This document shows, in pieces, positions 44,250-52,631 of a stretch of 64,000 nt of DNA; the first letter of the stretch is position 1, and the number at the start of each line of letters is the position of its first letter. This DNA comes from Ancylothrix sp. D3o. GTDB taxonomy: Bacteria > Cyanobacteriota > Cyanobacteriia > Cyanobacteriales > Oscillatoriaceae. The translations under genes were made by a program, and so were the position numbers. The stretch is taken from contig NZ_JAMXEX010000004.1 of the NCBI RefSeq assembly GCF_025370775.1, forward strand, positions 201,441 to 265,440. Reading direction: 5' to 3'. The notes beneath the pieces are model-generated. The model searched no databases, had not been told where the DNA came from, and saw only the letters and a program-made list of their open reading frames with translations.

Positions 44250-45625
44250 AAAGTTTTTTTGGTGCTCAGGAAGCGCAAAAATATATCCAAGGCTGTCAAA
44301 GGTTGTTTTTTAACTAAGTCTCTGACCGTAAAAGTAGGGGTGGGTATCTAGTCGATGCTTAAAGCCAAGTTGTTGAAGAACCGCTCGGACTTCGGAGTTC
44401 GGCGAAGCTGGCCCCTAGAAATTGGCTCTCAACCACACGAGCGCTAATATGTCAAAATAAGAAATCATGCAGCTTTTAAGGTTTGACCTGAAGGTGTTCG
44501 CGTGTTGGAGGCAAAATGGATTTGTGTAGGCCGGTGTTAAGAGGGAAGTTTAGCGATAGCGGAGCTTAATCTATCGCCAAAAAACGGTAGAATTATCTCA
44601 GCACAGACTCAAACGTAATGAGACTCTGGAAAGAGCTATTAAAAATAGGCTCTTCGTTTTCGGGGTGAGCGGGGTTGTCAGACTGCGACCGCAGTGATAC
44701 CCTCTCAACAATCAAGTAAAAATCTGTGACCTTAGCAAAACGCTTTGGAATCACAGGTCAAAGGTAAAAAGTCTCAACAAAAACAAGAGTTATTTATCAA
44801 GTGAAAAACAGCTTGAATGTTGAGGCTTTACCCAGAGAGGCTGGCTAGCTCGCAAGATAGATTTAACTTAACCGTCTAAAAGATTGTTGGTTTCTAAGAG
44901 CATAGCAGGCACAATTCGCCTTATCGACTCTGAAGTAACAGGAGTTGTCCCGATAAGGAAATTCACTTCCTGGGGCGGTGCCAAGCCGATAACGAAGCGT
45001 GGTAGCAGCCCTTGCTATTCGTCTCAGGCTGGGCGCTTGGTGTAGAAAGTACGGGCGTTTGGTCTGGGTGTGGTTTCAGGCAACAGATAGAAAACCCCGC
45101 AGTCGGTGAAGAAACAAAGCCGTTTCTGATAGCCGTCTGCAAGTTTTAAGCATCTGATTGTTTTTGGAAAGCGTGCTTGGGAAGTAGAAGCTGTGCTGGC
45201 TTTTAGTGAAGGCCCGCACCACGTCAATTTAGCTTAATCCTGAAAGGCTTTCAAACTTTTAGTAAAAGGCGATGGTTAGCTTTCAATTAGATGAAGCCGC
45301 AGTAATAGCCCTAGAAACGAGCTTGTTAATTCTTGCAACGGATGCCGCTGGAGCCAGAAGATCACGGTAACGATTTGTTTCTTGAACGCTCAAGATCGCA
45401 GCCATTTTAGGCTTTTTTGAACGTTAAACTCTTATGGATGTAAAATGCGTTTCCCACAAAGACGCTACGCGAACAAAACATCTGATTTTAGCGCGTAGCT
45501 ATTTGTTAAAAAAAGCGGGCTATTGACCTGACTGGGGGTTGCAAAACTATTCCCGGCGGGACGCTACGCAAACATAATCAATCGGCAATAGGTGAAACAC
45601 CAAAAGTTTTGAGGAAAATTGTTGA
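44250..45625 (+). ncRNA. 1.38-kb gene-free, strongly structured region before rne (leader candidate)
   Basis: No credible ORF exists in 1,376 bp. Many hairpins occur: GCGATAG/CTATCGC (44553-44577), AAGAGC/GCTCTT followed by CGTTTT (44631-44658, terminator-like), ACTGC/GCAGT (44682-44695), CTGTGA/TCACAG (44724-44756), an 11-bp stem AAGTCTCAACA/TGTTGAGGCTT (44769-44828) enclosing TCAAG/CTTGA, CCTTATCG/CGATAAGG (44919-44958) enclosing ACTC/GAGT, and nested CCAAGC/GCTTGG, ACGAA/TTCGT, TAGCA/TGCTA (44981-45040). Long, self-regulating 5' leaders precede rne in other bacteria. I infer a long rne leader or embedded small RNAs. The 3' end (45460-45575) carries two ACGCTACGC-type repeats. Confidence 0.6.
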
Positions 45626-48067
45626 ATGCCCAAGCAAATTATTATCGCAGAGCAGCACAGAATTGCTGCTGTCTTTTCAGAAGATCAAATTCAAGAACTG
45701 GTGGTTGCCACCGGCCAACATCAAGTAGGTGATATTTATCTTGGAGTAGTGGAAAATGTACTTCCTGGGATAGATGCAGCCTTCGTCAATATTGGCGATG
45801 CAGAACGAAATGGTTTTATTCATGTTACAGATTTGGGGCCCCTGCGTCTGAAGCGCTCAGCCGGTGCAATTACAGAATTATTAGTGCCCCAGCAAAAAGT
45901 TTTAGTACAGGTAATGAAAGAGCCCACCGGCACTAAAGGGCCAAGGCTGACCGGCAATATCACCCTCCCCGGACGTTATCTCGTATTAATGCCCTATGGG
46001 CGAGGCGTGAATTTGTCACGGCGCATCCGCAATGAAAATGAGCGAAACAGGTTAAGAGCCTTAGCCATTTTAGTCAAGCCGGCCGGTATGGGTCTTTTGG
46101 TTCGCACCGAAGCCGAAGGCATGGGAGAAGAAGCAATTATCGAAGATTTAGAGATTCTCCAACGTCAGTGGGAAACGATCCAGCAAGAAGCAGTTTCAAC
46201 GCGAGCACCAAGCCTACTCAACCGCGATGATGATTTTATCCAGCGCGTCTTGCGAGATATGTACAGTTCAGATGTAAATCGAATTGTCGTAGACTCGCAA
46301 TCAGCCATTAAACGAGTCAAGCAACAAATTTTAACTTGGAGTGGAGGCAAACCACCCCAAGGCGTACTCATTGATCACCACCGCGAGAGAACACCGGTTT
46401 TAGAATATTTTCGGGTGAATGCGGCAATCCGCGAAGCGCTCAAACCCAGAGTAGATTTGCCTTCGGGGGGTTATATCATCATTGAACCCACCGAAGCTTT
46501 AACGGTTATAGATGTAAACTCTGGCTCGTTTACTCGCTCGGCAACAGCAAGGGAAACAGTGCTGTGGACAAACTGCGAAGCATCAACAGAAATCGCCCGT
46601 CAGTTGCGGTTACGCAATATTGCAGGGGTGATTATTGTTGACTTTATTGATATGGACTCGCGGCGCGACCAACTGCAAGTGCTGGAACATTTCAATAAAG
46701 CCCTCAAGGCGGATAAAGCGCGGCCTCAAATTGCTCAGCTTTCTGAGTTGGGTTTGGTGGAGTTGACTCGCAAGCGCCAAGGTCAAAATATTTATGAATT
46801 GTTTGGCCGTACTTGTTCTTCTTGTGGCGGGTTTGGTCATTTGGTGCATTTGCCTGGTGAACCGGAGCAGTCGCCTGGGGAGCCGGTGGAACGTTTATCG
46901 GCGATGGCAATGCGAGAAGCGCGGGCGCGTAGTAGTGCTGAGAATGTCGGCACTCCAACACCAGAGGCCAATCTTTGGCAGGTTCCTGGGGAACGCTCCT
47001 CCAACTTAAAGATTTCACGTTCGCCCGAAGCAACCAGCGAAACTCTTGATTTTGGGGAAGCGCCTTCGTTACCGGTGTCTCGCTTAGGATTGAACAACTT
47101 GCCTGGACGCGAGGTGTCGTCTCCAGAACGTTCGCCTTCCGAGCCGGCTGAGTTAGAGCCTCTAAGCGATTTTCAAGAAACCGGCTCTGCTTATAACGCT
47201 AATTATCCAGACCGAGGTGGTGGAGATATCCGCCGCCGCCGCCGCCGCCGCATTGGCGATCCGGCTACACCAGAGGCGGGATGGCGGGAAAATAATATCG
47301 ATGAGGTTGCACCTGCCGCTTCTTCTCGACCGGTTTTGCCAGCGAAACCGGCTACGAAAATTGAGGAACCAGCCCCGGAGCCAGAGGTTCCAGAGGATTT
47401 TTCGTTTTCGATGCCGCCGCGAGAGAATACGACGCTCTCGGAACGAGAACGCAATTCTTTGCCCCTACCGCGTCCCCGCTCTTCTATGAGCGAATCACCC
47501 CGTAATTTCGAGGAACGAGCCAATATCCAAGGCCCACCCTCTGCAAGAGGCCGGTTTTATGGCCGGGAGGCTATTTCTTCGCCGCCTGAGCCGCCAGAAG
47601 TTATTGCTGTGGAGATGACACCGGAGGAGCAGGAAATTTATGGCATGATGGGTGTTTCGCCTTTGCTGTTGGCAGAGGGTGAGGTAAAAAACCCGAAAAC
47701 GGCTATCGTGTCTGTGCTTTCGCCTGGTCAGTCGCCGGATACGGTGCCGCCTCCACCGCCGGCGCGGGAGAGTCTGCCGGTGCGTCGCGGTTCTGTGAAA
47801 CCTACGCTTTCTTCTTCGCGTTTTTCTCGCATGGATGACGAGTCTATGGAGTTGATGGAGGAGGAGTCGAATTTACCCTCACGACATGATTTTTCGAGTT
47901 ATGATGAGCCGGTTTCTGAATCTTTTAATGAGGCTCCACCGGAAAGTTCGATGTCTTCTGAGTCTTCTGAAAGCGATCCGGAAAATGAGGCTGATTCTGG
48001 TACCGCTTTGAATCGTCGCCGTCGTCGTCGTTCCAGTGCAACGGATTCTGATCAGGGGCGCGGTTAA
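45626..48067 (+). CDS. rne: Ribonuclease E/G
   Basis: RNase E starts most mRNA decay and processes rRNA and tRNA. The 813-residue cyanobacterial form has an S1 domain (about 35-120), the catalytic DNase I-like region with DVNSGSFT and DFIDMD acidic residues, and the zinc-link TCSSCGGFGH near 397-402, then a low-complexity C-terminal half rich in Pro, Glu and Ser. The tail ends with LNRRRRRRSSA, the type of motif that binds polynucleotide phosphorylase in cyanobacteria; an additional seven-Arg run lies near residue 535. GAGG precedes the ATG at 45626. A terminator follows and rnhB is next. Confidence 0.95.
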   Translation: MPKQIIIAEQHRIAAVFSEDQIQELVVATGQHQVGDIYLGVVENVLPGIDAAFVNIGDAERNGFIHVTDLGPLRLKRSAGAITELLVPQQKVLVQVMKEPTGTKGPRLTGNITLPGRYLVLMPYGRGVNLSRRIRNENERNRLRALAILVKPAGMGLLVRTEAEGMGEEAIIEDLEILQRQWETIQQEAVSTRAPSLLNRDDDFIQRVLRDMYSSDVNRIVVDSQSAIKRVKQQILTWSGGKPPQGVLIDHHRERTPVLEYFRVNAAIREALKPRVDLPSGGYIIIEPTEALTVIDVNSGSFTRSATARETVLWTNCEASTEIARQLRLRNIAGVIIVDFIDMDSRRDQLQVLEHFNKALKADKARPQIAQLSELGLVELTRKRQGQNIYELFGRTCSSCGGFGHLVHLPGEPEQSPGEPVERLSAMAMREARARSSAENVGTPTPEANLWQVPGERSSNLKISRSPEATSETLDFGEAPSLPVSRLGLNNLPGREVSSPERSPSEPAELEPLSDFQETGSAYNANYPDRGGGDIRRRRRRRIGDPATPEAGWRENNIDEVAPAASSRPVLPAKPATKIEEPAPEPEVPEDFSFSMPPRENTTLSERERNSLPLPRPRSSMSESPRNFEERANIQGPPSARGRFYGREAISSPPEPPEVIAVEMTPEEQEIYGMMGVSPLLLAEGEVKNPKTAIVSVLSPGQSPDTVPPPPPARESLPVRRGSVKPTLSSSRFSRMDDESMELMEEESNLPSRHDFSSYDEPVSESFNEAPPESSMSSESSESDPENEADSGTALNRRRRRRSSATDSDQGRG

Positions 48068-48080
48068 CAAAATTGTTACT

Positions 48081-48114
48081 AAAAACCCGGTTTTTTAAGC
48101 AACTGGGTTTTTTT
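48081..48114 (+). terminator. rne terminator, CCGGGTTT repeat family
   Basis: AAAAACCCGGTTTTTT and an imperfect complement ending CTGGGTTTTTTT, 13 bp after the stop codon. Confidence 0.75.
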
Positions 48115-48267
48115 AACTTGTCTTTGGTTAAATGGCATCTACCGCTTCTAGTTTTCTCTGGAAAAAGTTTAGGGGCAATTAAGTTTTTCTAGCTTCAGCG
48201 GAGTTGGAAAATTACAATCTTGGTTGCCCCAAGATCACTTTCAAGCATTAACGAAATAGTATAATAA

Positions 48268-48885
48268 ATGCTCAATTCTCAACCTTTACAGCTTTCTTTT
48301 TGGGAGACACCGGCCCCTTCTCAAGCGGTTTTTGTGGCGGGGGTGGATGAGGTTGGTCGTGGTTGTTTGTTTGGGCCGGTGGTGGCTGCGGCGGTGATTT
48401 TGCCCTCTGATGTTTCTGAGCAGTTAATATCGGCTGGGGTGAAAGATAGTAAGCAGTTAAATAGTCGTCAAAGAAGTTACTTAGCTTTACTGATTAAGGA
48501 TGTGGCAATTGATTGTAAAATTGGCATGGCTTCGGTTAAAGAAATTGACCGATTGAATATTCTCCAAGCTTCTTTATTAGCGATGAAACGCGCTATTTTA
48601 AAATTAAAAGTTCAGCCAGAATTATGTTTGATAGATGGTAATCAGCGTGTGCCTTTTTTGCCGTTTCCCCAAGAAACAATGGTAAAAGGTGATAGCAAAT
48701 CTGTATCTATTGCTGCGGCTAGTATTATCGCTAAGGTTTGGCGTGATGATTTAATTGTTAGATTGGCTGCAAAATATCCCCATTATGACTTGATAAACAA
48801 TAAGGGATATGGTACAGCAAAACATCGTTTAGCCTTACAAAAATACGGTGCTTCAGGGCAACACCGGCAGTCTTTTCATTGGTAA
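48268..48885 (+). CDS. rnhB: Ribonuclease HII
   Basis: RNase HII removes ribonucleotides from RNA-DNA hybrids. The 205-residue protein shows the catalytic acids in VAGVDEVGRGCLFGPV, the GVKDSKQLNSRQR motif and LIDGNQ, followed by KGDSKSVSIAAASIIAKV and HYDLINNKGYGT. Its position after rne is conserved in cyanobacteria, but a terminator in between suggests its own promoter. Confidence 0.95.
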   Translation: MLNSQPLQLSFWETPAPSQAVFVAGVDEVGRGCLFGPVVAAAVILPSDVSEQLISAGVKDSKQLNSRQRSYLALLIKDVAIDCKIGMASVKEIDRLNILQASLLAMKRAILKLKVQPELCLIDGNQRVPFLPFPQETMVKGDSKSVSIAAASIIAKVWRDDLIVRLAAKYPHYDLINNKGYGTAKHRLALQKYGASGQHRQSFHW

Positions 48886-48935
48886 TTGTGCCTAAACAAT
48901 TAAAACCAGGCAATCACCAATAACTAATTTCAAAT

Positions 48936-49523
48936 TTAAACAATTTGTTCTCCATTGGAAATAACCGAGACTCCTTCTTGTAGTTGTGGAGTTCTTTCTT
49001 CGGTTGCCCAGCGACGATAATCTGATAACAATTGGTGCATTAAGCGGTGTTTTACTGTCAGCAAAACGCTATTAAGTAAAGCGTGGCCGGTGGTTTCTAA
49101 AATTGGCTTGGGAGTTAACCAAAACGGGGGCGGTAATTCTACTTTGACTTCTAAATCTGCTCTACCTTTGAGGTAAGTTACGCCATTAACTTTGCACGGA
49201 TAAAGTTTTCCTATTAAATTAAGCGCAAACCGCTGATTAATATATTCAACGCCGCGAATTTCACAGCGCACTGATCTTAAATGAATTGTCCCCTCTGCAT
49301 CAGCCCACACTTTCATGTCTACAATGGGTTGAATACTCAACATCATAAAGCTGAGAGGGCGCATTTTTAAGCGGAAAAGGTCTGGAGTAAGTTGTTCCAT
49401 CCGCGTCTCGTCAACCAAAGCATAGACGAGACGTTTAGGCTGACGCAAATAGTGTTGGATGGGTGCGGGTTGTTCCGCAACAGCTAATTCGACGGATTGA
49501 GAGGCGATAAACCGAGTTTCCAT
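48936..49523 (-). CDS. DUF1997 protein
   Basis: From the ATG at 49523 the protein has 195 residues starting METRFIASQSVELAVAEQPA. The longer frame from 49586 adds a hydrophobic-basic stretch that is probably untranslated. The rest (LRQPKRLVYALVDETRMEQL, then FRLKMRPLSFMMLSIQPIVD) is the DUF1997 domain, found in cyanobacteria and plants, beta-rich and possibly lipid-binding. It lies between rnhB and pheA, a conserved neighbourhood. Confidence 0.85.
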   Translation of the reverse strand: METRFIASQSVELAVAEQPAPIQHYLRQPKRLVYALVDETRMEQLTPDLFRLKMRPLSFMMLSIQPIVDMKVWADAEGTIHLRSVRCEIRGVEYINQRFALNLIGKLYPCKVNGVTYLKGRADLEVKVELPPPFWLTPKPILETTGHALLNSVLLTVKHRLMHQLLSDYRRWATEERTPQLQEGVSVISNGEQIV

Positions 49524-49743
49524 GAAAGTATGGCAAAGGATGACGTTATATAAAGTTATTTTACGTTTTTTTGCAAAAAGTAGCAAAAGGCTGAGAATGC
49601 TGTAATGAGCAAAAAACCTAAAAATATCTCAAAAGGCTCAGATGAGCGACGCTTGAGGTTGAAAGGATTGTACTAGATTTCTGATAAAAGTAAGACAATT
49701 CGTTGCATCAGTAAATTGATTAGGAATCCCTAGAGAAAAACTT

Positions 49744-50625
49744 ATGACGATTTCCATAGCACATCTGGGCCCCACCGGCACCTATGCAGAAGCCGCAGCA
49801 TTGGCTTATGTGAATTATTTAGCCCAAGAAACGGGACAGGAATGTTTTTTATGTCCGTTTCCTACCATTGCTCAGACAATGATGGCAGTGGCCCAAGGAC
49901 AAGTACAGGTGGGTGTGGTGCCGGTGGAAAATTCTATTGAGGGTGCCGTAGCGATGACGTTGGATAGTTTATGGCAATTGGAGGGTTTGCATATCCAAAA
50001 GGCAATTGTGTTGCCGGTGTCTCATGCTTTGTTATCAAAAGCAAGCAGTTTAGAGGAAGTTAAAATTGTTTATTCTCATCCGCAAGCTTTGGCTCAGTGT
50101 CAGGGATGGTTGCAAGAATTTTTGCCTAATGTCCAGTTAATTCCGGCGAATTCAACAACGGAAGGTTTGAAATATTTAGATGAAGAAAATACAGCTACGA
50201 TTTCATCTTTGCGGGCGGCTGAGTTATATAATTTGCCGGTTTTAGCGCATCCGATTAATGATTATCAGGATAATTGTACGCGCTTTTGGGTATTAAGTTT
50301 AGAGGATAAGGCTAAGGCTACGTTATCGCTATCAATTGAGGGAAGTCATACGTCTTTGGCTTTTAGTCTGCCGGCTAATGTTCCGGGGAGTTTATTGAAG
50401 CCTTTGCAGGTTTTTAATTTGTTGAATCTTAATATGAGCAGGATTGAATCACGCCCGACTAAACGCTCTCTTGGAGAGTATCTTTTCTTTATTGATTTGG
50501 AGGCTGATATTAATTCGCATGAGATGCAGTTGGCGTTGGAATTGTTGGCGCTGCATACGGAAACTTTAAAGGTTTTTGGTAGTTATGGGGTGATGGTTGT
50601 GGGTTCCCCTGCGCCGGTGGGATGA
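49744..50625 (+). CDS. pheA: Prephenate dehydratase
   Basis: PheA makes phenylpyruvate from prephenate in phenylalanine synthesis. The 293-residue protein starts ISIAHLGPTGTYAEAAALAY, has GVVPVENSIEGAVAMTLD and NDYQDNCTRFWVLS, the catalytic TRF motif, and a C-terminal ACT domain (about 205-285) with ESRPTKRSLGEYLFFID for phenylalanine feedback. No chorismate mutase domain is fused. Confidence 0.95.
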   Translation: MTISIAHLGPTGTYAEAAALAYVNYLAQETGQECFLCPFPTIAQTMMAVAQGQVQVGVVPVENSIEGAVAMTLDSLWQLEGLHIQKAIVLPVSHALLSKASSLEEVKIVYSHPQALAQCQGWLQEFLPNVQLIPANSTTEGLKYLDEENTATISSLRAAELYNLPVLAHPINDYQDNCTRFWVLSLEDKAKATLSLSIEGSHTSLAFSLPANVPGSLLKPLQVFNLLNLNMSRIESRPTKRSLGEYLFFIDLEADINSHEMQLALELLALHTETLKVFGSYGVMVVGSPAPVG

Positions 50626-50694
50626 TAGGAAATTTGATTTTTATAGGGTCGTTTTCTGGAGGGTTAGAAGAGTTATTTTTTCAAGGGTAGATGG

Positions 50695-50728
50695 AAGGCA
50701 GGCAAGATGCCAGCCCCACAGATAGATG
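50695..50728 (+). repeat. Dispersed GGCAGGCAAGATGCC...CCCAC repeat
   Basis: AAGGCAGGCAAGATGCC followed by AGCCCCACAGATAG matches pieces at 34270, at 58218-58240 (inverted) and within the tRNA intron at about 1194-1216. Confidence 0.6.
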
Positions 50729-50892
50729 CCGATAGGTTGACTTTTTAAATCGGGTTGGTATAAGCCTGTTTTTAAATAGCAAATTAGAAGAGATGACACA
50801 AACCTGATGCTGGTTAAAGATGCGGTATTAGCTATACCTCTCGTTTTAGGGGCATTATTGTTAATGTATCCGTCTGAGAAAACACCTGGTAA

Positions 50893-50960
50893 TAAAAAAC
50901 CCGCTCGGAGGGTTTGAGCGGGTAATACAAAATGGTGTGAGGAGCATTCAAAATGCTTTC
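50893..50960 (-). ncRNA. yfr1: Yfr1 small regulatory RNA
   Basis: Read on the minus strand, the roughly 68-nt RNA has a first hairpin AGCATT-TTG-AATGCT (50957-50943), the single-stranded core CTCCTCACACC (50944-50934), a short ATTTTGTATT linker, a second hairpin ACCCGCTC/GAGCGGGT (50923-50899) and six T residues. Two stem-loops around the CUCCUCACACC core are exactly the published design of Yfr1, which pairs with mRNAs of outer-membrane and other proteins in cyanobacteria. A TAATCT box near 50974-50969 may be the -10. It lies antisense in the gap before the 51141 gene. Confidence 0.88.
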
Positions 50961-51140
50961 TATTTAATAGATTAGGGGGCCGGTGTGACACTCTTGTGAC
51001 ATCTAGGTAACAAGTTTGTGAAATTTTCCAGCAATCGTTTAAGTTTAATCACCTACTCGCCCGTAGGAACTTCCAGAAACTCCCGAAACAGAGTTGTAGT
51101 CCAGAGTAAAATAAGCTACTGCTGTGAGAGGAGACTTTTT

Positions 51141-52559
51141 ATGTCGGAAACTGCAACGGGTGTACCAGGGTTGCCAGATTTAACCCATCCCAATGAGTTA
51201 ATTCAGTTTGGCGGTGAATTGCTGAAATTATCGCAAAAATTAGCAATTTTAGTCATATTTTTAGGAATAGCGCTTGCTCTAGTCGGCTTTGCTTTACGGC
51301 GGACAAAACCGGAACTTCTCGACTGGCTGGAAATTTGGATTAAACGTTATGATTTATTACTGCGAAAATTTCCCCACGCTGTGTTAATTTTTTCGCTGAT
51401 GATTGGGGGATTTTTTCTGTGTTCAACTTTAGCTAATCGCTATCATCATTGGGAACAAGCAAGAGTTGCAAAAGTAGCTGCAACGGTTAGCGGCGACCGG
51501 CTCGAACAATTTGCACCACAAGTGCGATATGTGGTTAAAGAACCCTACACTTATGACACGCAAGTTAAAGGCAAAATTGTTCGGGTGAAAGCAACACGAG
51601 ATATTAACCGATTTTTAATGGTGGCCGGTTCTCAAATTAATGTCAAACTTGAACAAATCAAAGATGTACAGAAGTTGCGGTCTGTTTATCGGGTAGGCTT
51701 TGAAGGAGATTATAAAGTTAAAAATCAGTTAAAAGAAGATCAGCAATTTTTCTTTGAAATTACCCCGCCGAATGGTTATTCGTTGCTGCAAAATTTTAAG
51801 GTAGAACGGGATAAAAACCGCTTAGTGCCGGTGAACCCTGGTGATTATGGTTTTCCGTTTCGTTTGCAAGCTGGGGAAGAAACAACGTTTCGGGTTACTT
51901 ATCAAGCGCAAGGCGGCCCGCGTTGGATTTATGATGCTAATGGACAGTTACTTTCTAATTTTCGTTTAACGGCTTTAGCTAATTTTGAAAATGCAGATTT
52001 TGCTAGTGGAATTGTACCCACACAAAGCAAAGTAGAAGGACAAGGAACGCGGTTTATTTGGGTATTTGATGATAATGTTTCGGTGAAAAATCCTTTTGGC
52101 GTTTTTACTTCCACCGGCAAAGTTACCAACACCGGCATTCTCCCCCGCTTGCTTTTACTTGCACCGGCCCTATTTTTCTGGTGGATTGTTTTGTTATACT
52201 TATCTGTCCGCCTCACTTTGCAAGATATAACTTTGGCCGGGGGTTTATTTTTTGCCTGCTTGCTTGCACTCACTTACCTCAGCCGAGTGATTGATGCACA
52301 ACTGGCCTGGTGTTTAATTTTCCCTGTTATGCTGGTTTTAGTGTGGGGATTAGGTAACAGCCGATCAGCCTCCATTGCGGCGGTAATTGCCACAATTGCC
52401 GGTGGTGTTTTGCCGGTGTTTGGCTTAGTTACTACCTATAGCGGTTTAACTTTAAGTTTGGCCGGTTTATTATCGGTTGTGTGGGTGGCAGTTTTACACT
52501 GGTATGGTTTGTATCGCATCAGCGATCAGGCAACATCTCACGCCAAGTATGATCTTTAG
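51141..52559 (+). CDS. Multi-span membrane protein, conserved, unknown function
   Basis: From ATG 51141, behind GAGAGGAG, the protein has 472 residues; the frame open from 51018 overlaps the Yfr1 promoter region and is not likely translated. There are two N-terminal helices (about 33-52 and 77-95), a large soluble domain of about 240 residues (beta-rich, VRYVVKEPYTYDTQVKGKIV) and about five C-terminal helices (about 335-460). The topology recalls CreD-like proteins. The function is unknown. Confidence 0.75.
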   Translation: MSETATGVPGLPDLTHPNELIQFGGELLKLSQKLAILVIFLGIALALVGFALRRTKPELLDWLEIWIKRYDLLLRKFPHAVLIFSLMIGGFFLCSTLANRYHHWEQARVAKVAATVSGDRLEQFAPQVRYVVKEPYTYDTQVKGKIVRVKATRDINRFLMVAGSQINVKLEQIKDVQKLRSVYRVGFEGDYKVKNQLKEDQQFFFEITPPNGYSLLQNFKVERDKNRLVPVNPGDYGFPFRLQAGEETTFRVTYQAQGGPRWIYDANGQLLSNFRLTALANFENADFASGIVPTQSKVEGQGTRFIWVFDDNVSVKNPFGVFTSTGKVTNTGILPRLLLLAPALFFWWIVLLYLSVRLTLQDITLAGGLFFACLLALTYLSRVIDAQLAWCLIFPVMLVLVWGLGNSRSASIAAVIATIAGGVLPVFGLVTTYSGLTLSLAGLLSVVWVAVLHWYGLYRISDQATSHAKYDL

Positions 52560-52631
52560 AAATCAATCGAAGTTTCCTGATTTTGGGGAAGTTTTGCTAT
52601 CAGGAAACTTCATGCTTTCTAGGTTTTTTTG

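Noticed and set aside
44553-44582. GCGATAG hairpin as a minus-strand terminator
   Set aside because: It has T residues on the minus strand but no minus-strand gene; treated as part of the structured region.
45024-45227. 67-residue minus-strand frame in the pre-rne gap
   Set aside because: It crosses several RNA stems and has no start signal or protein-like pattern.
44250-45625. RNase P RNA, tmRNA or SRP RNA in the pre-rne gap
   Set aside because: None of their conserved ends or core motifs is present.
50641-50991. 116-residue minus-strand frame
   Set aside because: It spans the Yfr1 RNA, its terminator and a dispersed repeat; composition is not protein-like.
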